NCBI GenBank assembly: GCA_934254915.1
Contig: CAKQMH010000009.1
Span: 14,307-78,306, forward strand
From: an uncultured Alphaproteobacteria bacterium
GTDB taxonomy: Bacteria; Pseudomonadota; Alphaproteobacteria; RF32; CAG-239
Length of the DNA: 64,000 nucleotides
Direction of reading: 5' to 3'
Each line of letters starts with the position of its first letter. The stretch's first letter is position 1. The notes under the pieces are model-generated. The model was given only the letters and a program-made list of their open reading frames with translations. It was not told the origin of the DNA and made no database searches. Shown here piece after piece: positions 1 to 6,979 of the stretch. A program made the position numbers and the translations under genes.

Positions 1-172
1 AGGCTTGGTAAAAATCATCACGATGTTTGACGCAAACATCATAGTCATTAACTTTAGCTTGCGGGTTAACCAACGGGTCAAGCACCGCGCCGCCAAGCAA
101 AAAGGCTTCATTTATTTCGGCCTCTTTCATAAATTGCCCGATATCGGCGGCAATTTTTGCTGCACACTCCAT
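1..172 (-). CDS. Nucleotidyltransferase-fold protein, C-terminally cut by window edge
   Basis: The minus strand is open from an ATG at 172 to the window edge (57 codons visible). The peptide contains LLGGAVLDPLV followed by NDYDVCV, which resembles the G-G-x-V-x-D and D-x-D pattern of minimal or poly(A)-polymerase-type nucleotidyltransferases. A weak Shine-Dalgarno (AGGTGAT) precedes the ATG. The plus-strand frame over the same bases has no recognisable features and I treat it as spurious. The family call rests on two short motifs only, and the substrate cannot be inferred. Confidence 0.5.
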   Translation of the reverse strand, partial: MECAAKIAADIGQFMKEAEINEAFLLGGAVLDPLVNPQAKVNDYDVCVKHRDDFYQA

Positions 173-257
173 AAGACATCACCTGATTATTATTGTGGAA
201 TGCCGTCAAAATACACTAACCCCGCCGATTCTGCCAACAGATATTTTAGGGTGTTGA

Positions 258-1874
258 TTATTTCTTAATGCACGGGGTGAATAAGTCAAACTGTTGATTG
301 TAAGTTGATGATTTTATTCCCAACAGATGCAACACCGATGAGTAAAGATTGTCATGCGAATAGGACTCTGTCTGACTCTGTTTTTGCAGGCAGGCTTTAT
401 CCAAACGATTGGCTTTTTGCCAGCTGTCTGACAGCCACATAATCATCGGCACTTTTTTCTGCTCATCCGGAGCGATTTTGTACGGCAGCCCGTGCAGATA
501 AATATTGTTTTCACCTAAAGATTCGCCATGATCCGAAATATAGAGCAATGAGCTTTCAAGGTTTTTATGCTTGCGTAAAATATCAATCGCCGTCGAAATA
601 ACATAATCCGTATATAATATAGTATTGTCATAGGTGTTGATTATCTGTTCGCGGCTGCAATCTTGCAAATCGGCCGTGTCGCATGCCGGTGTGAAACGTT
701 TAAATTTATCCGGATAGCGCTTGAAATAAGTCGGGCCGTGGCTGCCCATCGCATGCAAAACAATCACACTGTCGGCTTTAACCTGACGTAAACGCTCGTC
801 TAAATCGTCAAGCAAAATATCGTCATGGCAGTAGTCGCCAAAGCAAAACGGCACTTTGTTGCCGCTCTTGGCATCGACCGTCGGTACGCGTTTGCAGACT
901 TCTTTACAGCCGTCATCATTGTCTTTCCACCAAATATCATAGCCGGCAAGCTGCGCAATATCCATCAGGTTTTGTGTAAACTTGGCATCCGTAACATCAA
1001 ATCCGCTTTGGGGCGTGGCCGCAAACATGCATGGCAGCGAGATTGCGGTTGCTGTTCCGCAGGAGGTTACATCTTGAAAGGCTATAATATCCTGCTTGGC
1101 TAACAGCGGGTTGGTTTCGCGTTCATATCCGTAAAGCGAAAAGTTTTGCGCCCGAGCCGTTTCGCCGACAATCAAGACCAAAATCCGCGGTTTGCCGCTT
1201 TTTGATAATTCTTTTTGCGGAGTGGCGTCTAAAATTGTGAATGTCCGGTTACGTAGCCGCTGTTTTTGGTGATAGCGACCGACGGCATAAATGTAGTTAA
1301 AGGTATTAACGCAGCGGCGAAGTTGCGGATTGTTGCGCCCGAACGATACATATTCTTTATAGCAGCTGCCTGTCGAAATTACGAAGACTAAAAGTAAAAT
1401 CAAGTTATTAAGCAGGCGGCGTTTAATTTCTGACCACGCTGGCGCAAAATTAATTTTTGTGCGTAGAACGATAACTGCCGGAATAACTCCGACAAAAATA
1501 ACATACATAACTGCGCGCAGGGTGACAAAATCCAACCCTTCGCGCAAATTAGTTTCTGCAAAATTGCGCACCATGTCCGAATCAATCACGATTCCCAGGT
1601 TGCAAGTTGCATAATCGGCTGCCGCTGACAGTATCAGCAGTACGGCTACAATCGGTTTACCGATTTTCGGCCATACCGACAGGCTGAAGAACAAAAACAG
1701 CGGCACAAACATAAAAATCGGCAGCGACAGCGCAAAGAAAAATGTGCTGAAATTAGATATTTCGAGTTTAGTTAAGATAAAGTGCCAAAAATTTATGTTT
1801 AAGACAAAAGTAAAGTACAAACTAAGCAGACAAATAAATTTTTGTGAGCTTACGCCTTGAGGTTTAGAGTTCAT
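258..1874 (-). CDS. eptA: Lipid A phosphoethanolamine transferase (EptA/MCR family)
   Basis: An inner-membrane enzyme that transfers phosphoethanolamine from phosphatidylethanolamine to lipid A, lowering surface charge and polymyxin binding. About 538 residues, the usual length. The N-terminal third carries the expected membrane segments. The periplasmic sulfatase-like domain begins with VLIVGETARAQNFSLYGY, and the nucleophile region is CGTATAISLPCMF with the catalytic Thr. SDHGESLGE and LHGLPY supply the metal ligands near the C-terminus. I choose the ATG at 1874; a TTG at 1880 is an alternative. It lies 14 bp behind a polyprenol-kinase-like gene and is probably cotranscribed with it. The divergent two-component locus upstream recalls PmrAB control of eptA, but that locus is damaged here. 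Confidence 0.92.
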   Translation of the reverse strand: MNSKPQGVSSQKFICLLSLYFTFVLNINFWHFILTKLEISNFSTFFFALSLPIFMFVPLFLFFSLSVWPKIGKPIVAVLLILSAAADYATCNLGIVIDSDMVRNFAETNLREGLDFVTLRAVMYVIFVGVIPAVIVLRTKINFAPAWSEIKRRLLNNLILLLVFVISTGSCYKEYVSFGRNNPQLRRCVNTFNYIYAVGRYHQKQRLRNRTFTILDATPQKELSKSGKPRILVLIVGETARAQNFSLYGYERETNPLLAKQDIIAFQDVTSCGTATAISLPCMFAATPQSGFDVTDAKFTQNLMDIAQLAGYDIWWKDNDDGCKEVCKRVPTVDAKSGNKVPFCFGDYCHDDILLDDLDERLRQVKADSVIVLHAMGSHGPTYFKRYPDKFKRFTPACDTADLQDCSREQIINTYDNTILYTDYVISTAIDILRKHKNLESSLLYISDHGESLGENNIYLHGLPYKIAPDEQKKVPMIMWLSDSWQKANRLDKACLQKQSQTESYSHDNLYSSVLHLLGIKSSTYNQQFDLFTPCIKK

Positions 1875-1888
1875 CGTCAAAAATTCCG

Positions 1889-2509
1889 TTACATGTAGAA
1901 AAAGTTTAACATAAAGCCGACGGCCAAAGGAATTGACAAGTTATCGTCAAGCTTGAGTTTGTCTTCAAAAAATTCAACAAAAGTCGCCACAATTGCGGTG
2001 CTGAAAATAACCGGTAGCGGGCATTGATGAGCAAATGACAATAAAATCAACATCGCGCTGATAAAGAAAGCCGATGTACCTTCTAATGATTTGCCGTTGT
2101 GAAAACGAAAGATGCCGCAAAATCTTCCGACCAAAGCGGCCATGGTATCTGCAATCAGCATAACGGTCAATGCCATAGCTCCGGCTTCCTTGCTGAAACA
2201 AACTGCGCAGCTGAGCGCCGCCAACAAAACATAAACCGCACCGCTTGGTGTGAACTTATTTTCAATAACCTCACGCGGGCGTAAGGTCTTAAAAAACATC
2301 TTGCGGAAAGATCGGCCGATAAAAGAACTGCGGCGGTATTTATAAGCGCTGTATTCGGTAGCCAGATTGCAGAATAACAATGCCAAAAAAACAATGATGC
2401 TGATGTTGCGGTCGGCTAACAGCAAAAACAGCGGCATCCATAACGAGCTGAGGTGTATCGCCTTGCGGTAGATCTCAGTTTGCAATGTTTTAGAGCAGGT
2501 TATTATCAT
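1889..2509 (-). CDS. Diacylglycerol/polyprenol (dolichol/phytol) kinase-family membrane protein
   Basis: A 206-residue, almost entirely membrane-embedded protein. It has an early RKAIHLSSLWMP motif (family: RK-x-x-H), then IADTMAALVGRFCG and KSLEGTSAFF, the D-T-x-A-x-x-x-G and K-S-x-E-G signatures of the SEC59/VTE5/DGK1 CTP-dependent lipid kinases and of phosphatidate cytidylyltransferases. It would act on an isoprenoid alcohol or diacylglycerol in the inner membrane. A good ribosome site (GAGGAAAG) fixes the ATG at 2509. First gene of the eptA operon, so a lipid-recycling or lipid A-linked role is plausible (inference). CdsA-like cytidylyltransferase is the main alternative. Confidence 0.7.
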   Translation of the reverse strand: MIITCSKTLQTEIYRKAIHLSSLWMPLFLLLADRNISIIVFLALLFCNLATEYSAYKYRRSSFIGRSFRKMFFKTLRPREVIENKFTPSGAVYVLLAALSCAVCFSKEAGAMALTVMLIADTMAALVGRFCGIFRFHNGKSLEGTSAFFISAMLILLSFAHQCPLPVIFSTAIVATFVEFFEDKLKLDDNLSIPLAVGFMLNFFYM

Positions 2510-2560
2510 TTTCTTTCCTCAATTTACAATTTATGTCTGAGCTGATTTTTAAAACGATAA

Positions 2561-2579
2561 TCTGAAATTTATCTGAAAT
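2561..2579. promoter_or_regulatory. Tandem TCTGAAAT half-sites, 11 bp apart (response-regulator operator candidate)
   Basis: Two perfect TCTGAAAT copies start at 2561 and 2572. Eleven-base spacing puts them on the same face of the helix, the arrangement used by OmpR/PhoB/PmrA-family regulators. They lie 18 bp upstream of a probable -35 for the two-component locus and in the shared region of the divergent eptA operon. Confidence 0.5.
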
Positions 2580-2597
2580 CCGCACAAAATAAATTTA

Positions 2598-2625
2598 TTT
2601 ACAAAATAGCGCGATTGTATATAAA
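2598..2625 (+). promoter_or_regulatory. Sigma70-type promoter of the two-component locus
   Basis: TTTACA at 2598-2603 and TATAAA at 2620-2625 are separated by 16 bp, just upstream of the ribosome site AGAGAGG and the ATG at 2648. Assigned by eye. Confidence 0.45.
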
Positions 2626-2647
2626 ATCAATACCAAAGAGAGGAAAA

Positions 2648-2809
2648 ATGAAAGTTTTGTTAGTTGAAGACGATTTGCGTTTGGGACAAAATACTTTACA
2701 GCTGTTGCCGAAGAACTATTGCGCCGCCTTACTCATAAAAGTTATCTCAACGGCAAAATTTATCATGAAAACATCAAGCGTAACAAACAAAAATGGTATT
2801 TTTTGCTGA
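2648..2809 (+). pseudogene. Response regulator remnant (OmpR family), fused out of frame to the kinase
   Basis: The ATG at 2648, with ribosome site AGAGAGGAAAA, opens with MKVLLVEDD and LRLGQN, the classic start of an OmpR-family receiver domain with the acidic DD pair. The similarity stops after about 18 codons (near 2700). From there on the DNA encodes, in another frame, the histidine kinase, and the regulator frame ends at TGA 2807-2809. The phospho-acceptor Asp, the rest of the receiver and the DNA-binding domain are missing. The simplest reading is a deletion joining the 5' end of the regulator gene to an internal point of the kinase gene. Confidence 0.8.
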
Positions 2810-3660
2810 TAGGGCATGAATTTAAGCTCAAAGACGGCAAAGTTGCTCAAGTCTTTGTCTTGAGCAATTATACGCCGGTGCGCAAAAGTACGCGTACGTA
2901 TGTAAAAATGGCTATTGCCGCCGTTCTGGCCTTAACCTTGTTGGCGTTTTTTATCGGCAGTTGGCTGGCGCGTCGTTCCATGAGCCACATTACGCAAATG
3001 TATCAAAAACAAAAGCAATTTGTGTCTGATGCGGCGCATGAGCTGCGTACTCCTTTAAGTATTTTGTTATCTTATGTCGAGCTGTTGGAACACAAACCTG
3101 ATGACCCGCAGCTAATCGACGACCTTAAACAACAGATTATGCAGTTGAACAATCTGCTGGATAATCTGTTAAATATCGCGCGTTATGATAATTCGGATAT
3201 CCCGCTTAAAGCCGCCAGACTCGAACTTAATAAATGGTTATCAGCGGTTACAGCTGCTTTTGCTTCCTCTCACGCTGATGCTCAAATCAGCTTTGAACCT
3301 TTGTCAGCGTCAGTTTGGACTGATGCCGATGAAACCATGTTGCGGCAGTTGCTGTACATTATGCTGGATAATGCCGTAAAATATACCGGCAAAAATAAGA
3401 AAATAAGTCTTAAGTTGAACCACGACAGCGGTAATGTCAGTATCAAAATCAAAGATAACGGCGTCGGCATTGCCGCTCAAGACCTGCCTCATATATTTGA
3501 AAAATTTTGGCGGGCTGATAAATCGCGTAACACGGAAGGTTTGGGTTTGGGGCTGAGCCTGGCCGAACTCATTGTAAAGCTGCACCATGGGCAGATAAAC
3601 GTTAAAAGCGAGCCGGAACAAGGTACGGAGTTTGAAATAATTTTACCTCGGCGTTGTTAA
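2719..3660 (+). CDS. Sensor histidine kinase, 5'-truncated
   Basis: The catalytic part is intact: transmembrane segment (MAIAAVLALTLLAFFIGSW), short linker, H-box FVSDAAHELRTPLSIL with phospho-acceptor His, N-box MLDNAVKYT, G1 KDNGVGIA, F-box FEKFWRADKSR and G2 GLGLGLSLAE. Residues before the membrane segment look like the tail of a periplasmic sensor loop, and the expected first membrane helix is absent. The frame can start at TTG 2719 or at the first ATG, 2908 (250 residues), and neither has a convincing ribosome site. The 5' part was probably lost in the same deletion that removed the response regulator. PmrB/QseC-like by architecture and by the eptA neighbour. Whether it is still made is uncertain. 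Confidence 0.75.
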   Translation: MRRLTHKSYLNGKIYHENIKRNKQKWYFLLIGHEFKLKDGKVAQVFVLSNYTPVRKSTRTYVKMAIAAVLALTLLAFFIGSWLARRSMSHITQMYQKQKQFVSDAAHELRTPLSILLSYVELLEHKPDDPQLIDDLKQQIMQLNNLLDNLLNIARYDNSDIPLKAARLELNKWLSAVTAAFASSHADAQISFEPLSASVWTDADETMLRQLLYIMLDNAVKYTGKNKKISLKLNHDSGNVSIKIKDNGVGIAAQDLPHIFEKFWRADKSRNTEGLGLGLSLAELIVKLHHGQINVKSEPEQGTEFEIILPRRC

Positions 3661-3674
3661 TTGCGGGCAAAATA

Positions 3675-3699
3675 AAAGCACCGACTTTAGCGGTGCTTT
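3675..3699. terminator. Bidirectional intrinsic terminator
   Basis: Perfect 9-bp stem AAAGCACCG/CGGTGCTTT with a 7-nt loop between the kinase gene and the convergent gene at 3723. Confidence 0.8.
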
Positions 3700-3722
3700 G
3701 GGAAGAGAAAAAAAATAGCCTT

Positions 3723-4487
3723 TTAACGACAGATAGCTCGCTTAATGGTGCGTTTTTGCCGCCACACCTTAAACCAGTTTCCCGGCAGGTAGACTTGTTG
3801 AAAAAATTTGTCCCAGTCGATTTTAGCTTGGTTTTGAGTAAGCCACCATTGGTGTTTTTTCCACTGACTTGTAACCGCATAATGGGGAAAAATTTCTTCA
3901 AAAGTGAGATGTGCTTCAACCAGATATTGAGCGCGGCGGTACAACTGCAATGCCTTGTCCTTAAAGTCACCAATGTAATAATATTGGTCAGAAACTTTGC
4001 CATCGGGTGAGATATAAGCCATAAGCCCAAAGCAGATATCAGCCGCTTCTTCTTTGGTCTTAGCATTGTCAAACCCATGTTCCAGCGCCGTCATGATGAA
4101 GTTATAACAACCATTGGTCATAATATGCTCTTCATCCCAGAATGACGAATAGTAACTATACTTCTGCGGTAGTTTATTAAGGAGTTTACTCCAATTGCTC
4201 ATCGGAGACGGAACAATTACCGCACAGCGAAGAACACGCTGCAAGGCAATTTCCAGCAGTAATTCCGCAGTCATGGAACTTTGCGCTTTTATCTCGTTAA
4301 TGTATTTGGCTACAAAGTTCATGAAATCGTCAGTAATGCACCATCTGAGGTTTGGTTGTCCGGCCATTTGGGGTAAAACTACGTTGTCAATAATCCAGTT
4401 AAAACTGTGCTTGCGCAGCTCGTCTTCATCGTTTTGGGTAGTTCGTGCTACATAAGCGAGAAGGGGTTCTTTTTCTTTCGTTTGCAT
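3723..4487 (-). CDS. Uncharacterised 254-residue soluble protein
   Basis: No family recognised. The protein is hydrophilic, rich in aromatic residues (many W, Y, F), with no signal peptide or membrane segment, and has a basic C-terminus (WRQKRTIKR). The middle contains an ISPDGKVSDQYYY stretch. The leader before the ATG is AT-rich (AAATATTATTCCC) with no Shine-Dalgarno, unlike most genes here but like the orphans at 6158, 60975, 61401 and 61884. It stands alone between a terminator and tspO. Coding status is likely from length and uninterrupted frame; function unknown. Confidence 0.65.
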   Translation of the reverse strand: MQTKEKEPLLAYVARTTQNDEDELRKHSFNWIIDNVVLPQMAGQPNLRWCITDDFMNFVAKYINEIKAQSSMTAELLLEIALQRVLRCAVIVPSPMSNWSKLLNKLPQKYSYYSSFWDEEHIMTNGCYNFIMTALEHGFDNAKTKEEAADICFGLMAYISPDGKVSDQYYYIGDFKDKALQLYRRAQYLVEAHLTFEEIFPHYAVTSQWKKHQWWLTQNQAKIDWDKFFQQVYLPGNWFKVWRQKRTIKRAICR

Positions 4488-4560
4488 GGGAATAATATTT
4501 AAGTAATGATGTAATTAGCATCTAAAGTAGCACTGATTGCCAATAATGTCAATATTTTGT

Positions 4561-5040
4561 CTAAATTTTCACGCCATACATCCAGACATACATGGTGTTG
4601 AGATACGTAGCAAATAGACACCAAATCAGCAGCGGAATTTGCATAACTCCGGCGGCGGTAGAAATGGTTGTAAAAATGGCCGTCATCTGTACCACGGTAA
4701 TATCCAATAACAGCAAAACCACCAATCCCCAGCCCGGCATTCCGCCGGCAAAAAATGTCCAACACCATAACAGCTGTAAAAAAGCTTGTAAAAGCAGCCA
4801 GCCGTTGGCTTTGGCGGAAAAAGGATGTTCCAGCCTGCTCAAGACCATACCTGCCCCGATAATTAACAGCAGGTACAATATATTCCACACCGGCGGAAAA
4901 ACTTTATTCGGCGGGGTTAGCGGCGGCTTGGAAAGTTTGGCATACCAGCCGTTGACGCCTTCAAAAGTTAAAAAAGAACAGCAATAGGCGGTTAAAACTA
5001 CCAGAGCCGTTACATATATCCAAACACTGATTTTGCGCAT
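4561..5040 (-). CDS. tspO: TspO/MBR-family tryptophan-rich sensory protein
   Basis: A 159-residue membrane protein with five predicted helices and the TspO signatures: a KLSKPPLTPPNKVFPPVWNILY block in the first loop, WLLLQAFLQLLWCWTFF in the third helix, and TYLNTMYVWMYG-type residues at the end. TspO proteins bind tetrapyrroles and act in porphyrin or stress signalling in the outer or inner membrane. The ribosome site GGAGGAA lies 6 nt before the ATG. It is divergent from a LysR regulator with an inverted-repeat operator between them, so LysR control is likely (inference). Confidence 0.9.
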   Translation of the reverse strand: MRKISVWIYVTALVVLTAYCCSFLTFEGVNGWYAKLSKPPLTPPNKVFPPVWNILYLLLIIGAGMVLSRLEHPFSAKANGWLLLQAFLQLLWCWTFFAGGMPGWGLVVLLLLDITVVQMTAIFTTISTAAGVMQIPLLIWCLFATYLNTMYVWMYGVKI

Positions 5041-5102
5041 ATCTTTATTCCTCCGCTGAATGATATATCTTAAATATATTCAATGCCGCATTTTTAAATA
5101 TC

Positions 5103-5131
5103 AATTATTTTCAAATAGTTAGAAAATAATT
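5103..5131. promoter_or_regulatory. LysR-type operator (perfect 10-bp inverted repeat)
   Basis: AATTATTTTC at 5103-5112 and GAAAATAATT at 5122-5131 are perfect inverted repeats around a 9-nt spacer and contain the T-N11-A motif of LTTR boxes. They sit between divergent tspO and lysR. Confidence 0.55.
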
Positions 5132-5171
5132 CTAGACATTGCTCCCAAAGTGTATTATCATCAACTACAAG

Positions 5172-5200
5172 TTAGTTAAATTCCCTCTATTACATATAAT
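5172..5200 (+). promoter_or_regulatory. Probable lysR promoter
   Basis: A consensus TATAAT at 5195-5200, with TTAGTT at 5172-5177 as a weak -35 at 17-bp spacing. The palindrome CCGCCTTAAGACGG at 5208-5221 follows and overlaps the start of the leader; it might be a second regulatory site. Confidence 0.4.
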
Positions 5201-5234
5201 ATTTTTACCGCCTTAAGACGGATTAAGGAGAAAT

Positions 5235-6116
5235 ATGATGATGACGAAAAAGAACTTCATAAGTCTTCAGGCACTTTTTATTTTGGAGGAAATAAATAAA
5301 TGCGGCGGGCAGAAAAAAGCCGCTGAAAGTTTGGGACTTTCTCCCGATACTATCAAAAAATATATTTCTTCTTTGGAGGAAGATGTCGGCTATAAGCTCT
5401 TAATCAGCGATGGCCGCGGCTCACATTTGAGCATACGCTGTAAAGAGCTGATCAAATGCACACAGGATATGGAAAATGTCTTTAACCGCATTTATGATGA
5501 AAAAGTTGCGGATAAAAATCTTAAAGGCGATGTGTTGATTAATATGCCTTTGAGCGTTTCGACCAATTTGCTGCCGGAAAGCGTCAGCGAGTTTTTTTTA
5601 CAATATCCCGACATCAATCTTATAACCAAATCTTATATGGACAATTCTGATTTCAGCACCATGGACGCGGATATCGGTCTGACCTTTTTGCCGCCCAATA
5701 ACACCGATACGGTGATTTTATATCAAAGAACCGTTGAATGCGGCTTTTTTGCTTCGCCTAAATATTTGGCTAAATATGGTTATCCGAAAGATTTTGACGA
5801 TATGTTGCAAAATCATTGGCTGATTAGTCGAACGCAGCTGCCGGACTTTATCAAAGGATGGAAAAATGTTCTCGCTAAGGCGCGTCACATCCGCTATACC
5901 ACCAATTCAACTTATGCCGCCAATGAGGTGGTGCGCCATGGCGGCGGAATTGCCATTATGCCCAAACGTTATAATAAAGAAGGTTTGGTTTGCCTCGATA
6001 ATTTCAAATGTGCTGAAAACCCGATTATTTATATGGTCGCCAGCAAAAAATCCAAGGATATTCCGCGGGTGCGCGCGGTGATAAATTTTTATAAAAAGCT
6101 GCTTGATAATATGTAG
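5235..6116 (+). CDS. LysR-family transcriptional regulator
   Basis: A 293-residue protein with an N-terminal winged-helix region (residues about 8-65; KKAAESLGLSPDTIKKYISSLEEDVGYKLL is the recognition segment) and a C-terminal effector-binding domain. It shows typical LTTR wording such as GDVLINMPLSVSTNLLP and, near the end, VRHGGGIAIMPKRY. Three ATGs in a row (5235, 5238, 5241) follow the site AAGGAG; 5238 gives the better spacing. The likely target is the divergent tspO through the 5103-5131 palindrome. The ligand is unknown. Confidence 0.9.
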   Translation: MMMTKKNFISLQALFILEEINKCGGQKKAAESLGLSPDTIKKYISSLEEDVGYKLLISDGRGSHLSIRCKELIKCTQDMENVFNRIYDEKVADKNLKGDVLINMPLSVSTNLLPESVSEFFLQYPDINLITKSYMDNSDFSTMDADIGLTFLPPNNTDTVILYQRTVECGFFASPKYLAKYGYPKDFDDMLQNHWLISRTQLPDFIKGWKNVLAKARHIRYTTNSTYAANEVVRHGGGIAIMPKRYNKEGLVCLDNFKCAENPIIYMVASKKSKDIPRVRAVINFYKKLLDNM

Positions 6117-6120
6117 GCAA

Positions 6121-6157
6121 AAAAATAACCACCCATTAAAAATGAGCGGTTATTTTT
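6121..6157. terminator. Bidirectional terminator shared by convergent genes
   Basis: A long hairpin with arms AAAAATAACC and GGTTATTTTT, inner pairing with two mismatches, and T/A runs on both sides, between lysR and the convergent gene ending at 6158. Confidence 0.75.
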
Positions 6158-6862
6158 TTAGTATGCCACCACAGCCATAACGGCTAAATTTGCGGCTTTA
6201 GATTTAATTACCATGCTGCCGACATAGGTAACGCCGAGAATGCAGTCGCTGTAGCGTTCAGCTTCTGTTGATGATACGATTGACGAGTTATACGGCCAGA
6301 GTCCGATATTGCGATAAGCCGCACGAATTAGCCGGATATTTTCGTAAATTTGCATCAACTGGTTAATGGCCGGAATGAAAGCACTTCCTTTTTTAACCCC
6401 GTTGCGGCTGTAATTTCTGCACCACTCAACAGCCGGAAATCTTACCTGATAGTTATCGGCATATTCCGCCAGTTTTTGTGTGTTCAGCCACCCGTTGTCT
6501 TGATCACAAATTCCGGTCTTGACTACATTTCCTGCCCAACATTGATTGGAGCTTTCGGTAAGCATGATTAAACCGCGGCGTCCGATTGGGGCACGATGGT
6601 CAGGATTAGTCCAGACGACAATGCCTTTAATCTGCGGATAAGCTGTAAAGTCCGGTGAAAATTTGCCGTTAGTAAAAGCATACCATCCGACTTTAACGCC
6701 CGATACATCAAACGGTTCTGGATTATCTTCCTGTGGCAGGCTGCTTATGATACAGATTTGAGGCTTGTCCAGATACAAAGTACCGCTGAGTGTTCCATCG
6801 GCATACAAATACAACGGCAATCCTTCCTCACGCGCGATTTTGGCTAAATCAATTTTATTCAT
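6158..6862 (-). CDS. Uncharacterised protein, DUF1566-like C-terminal pattern
   Basis: A 234-residue protein with no signal peptide. The C-terminal half (NGVKKGSAFIPAINQLMQIY, then VSSTE) follows the layout of DUF1566/Lcl-C-like domains, in which a G-W-x-L-P-x-x-x-E-L-x-x-L-Y segment precedes a W/V-S-S-T-E motif. The middle segment GIVVWTNPDHRAPIGRRG also fits that pattern. The match is loose. The ATG is preceded by AAATAAAAAATT with no Shine-Dalgarno, a leader type shared with several orphans in this window, which could mean separate ancestry (inference). Confidence 0.6.
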   Translation of the reverse strand: MNKIDLAKIAREEGLPLYLYADGTLSGTLYLDKPQICIISSLPQEDNPEPFDVSGVKVGWYAFTNGKFSPDFTAYPQIKGIVVWTNPDHRAPIGRRGLIMLTESSNQCWAGNVVKTGICDQDNGWLNTQKLAEYADNYQVRFPAVEWCRNYSRNGVKKGSAFIPAINQLMQIYENIRLIRAAYRNIGLWPYNSSIVSSTEAERYSDCILGVTYVGSMVIKSKAANLAVMAVVAY

Positions 6863-6979
6863 AATTTTTTATTTTATAGTGTTAATAATCTTTTTGCAGA
6901 TATAGATATGCGTCAGATTATCTTTTCTGTCAAGTTTAATCACACTGTTTGGACAAAAATATGATGCGGTTTGGTAGTA

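Noticed and set aside
4499..4888. 129-codon frame overlapping tspO in another frame
   Set aside because: tspO has the motifs and the ribosome site; the alternative frame has neither.
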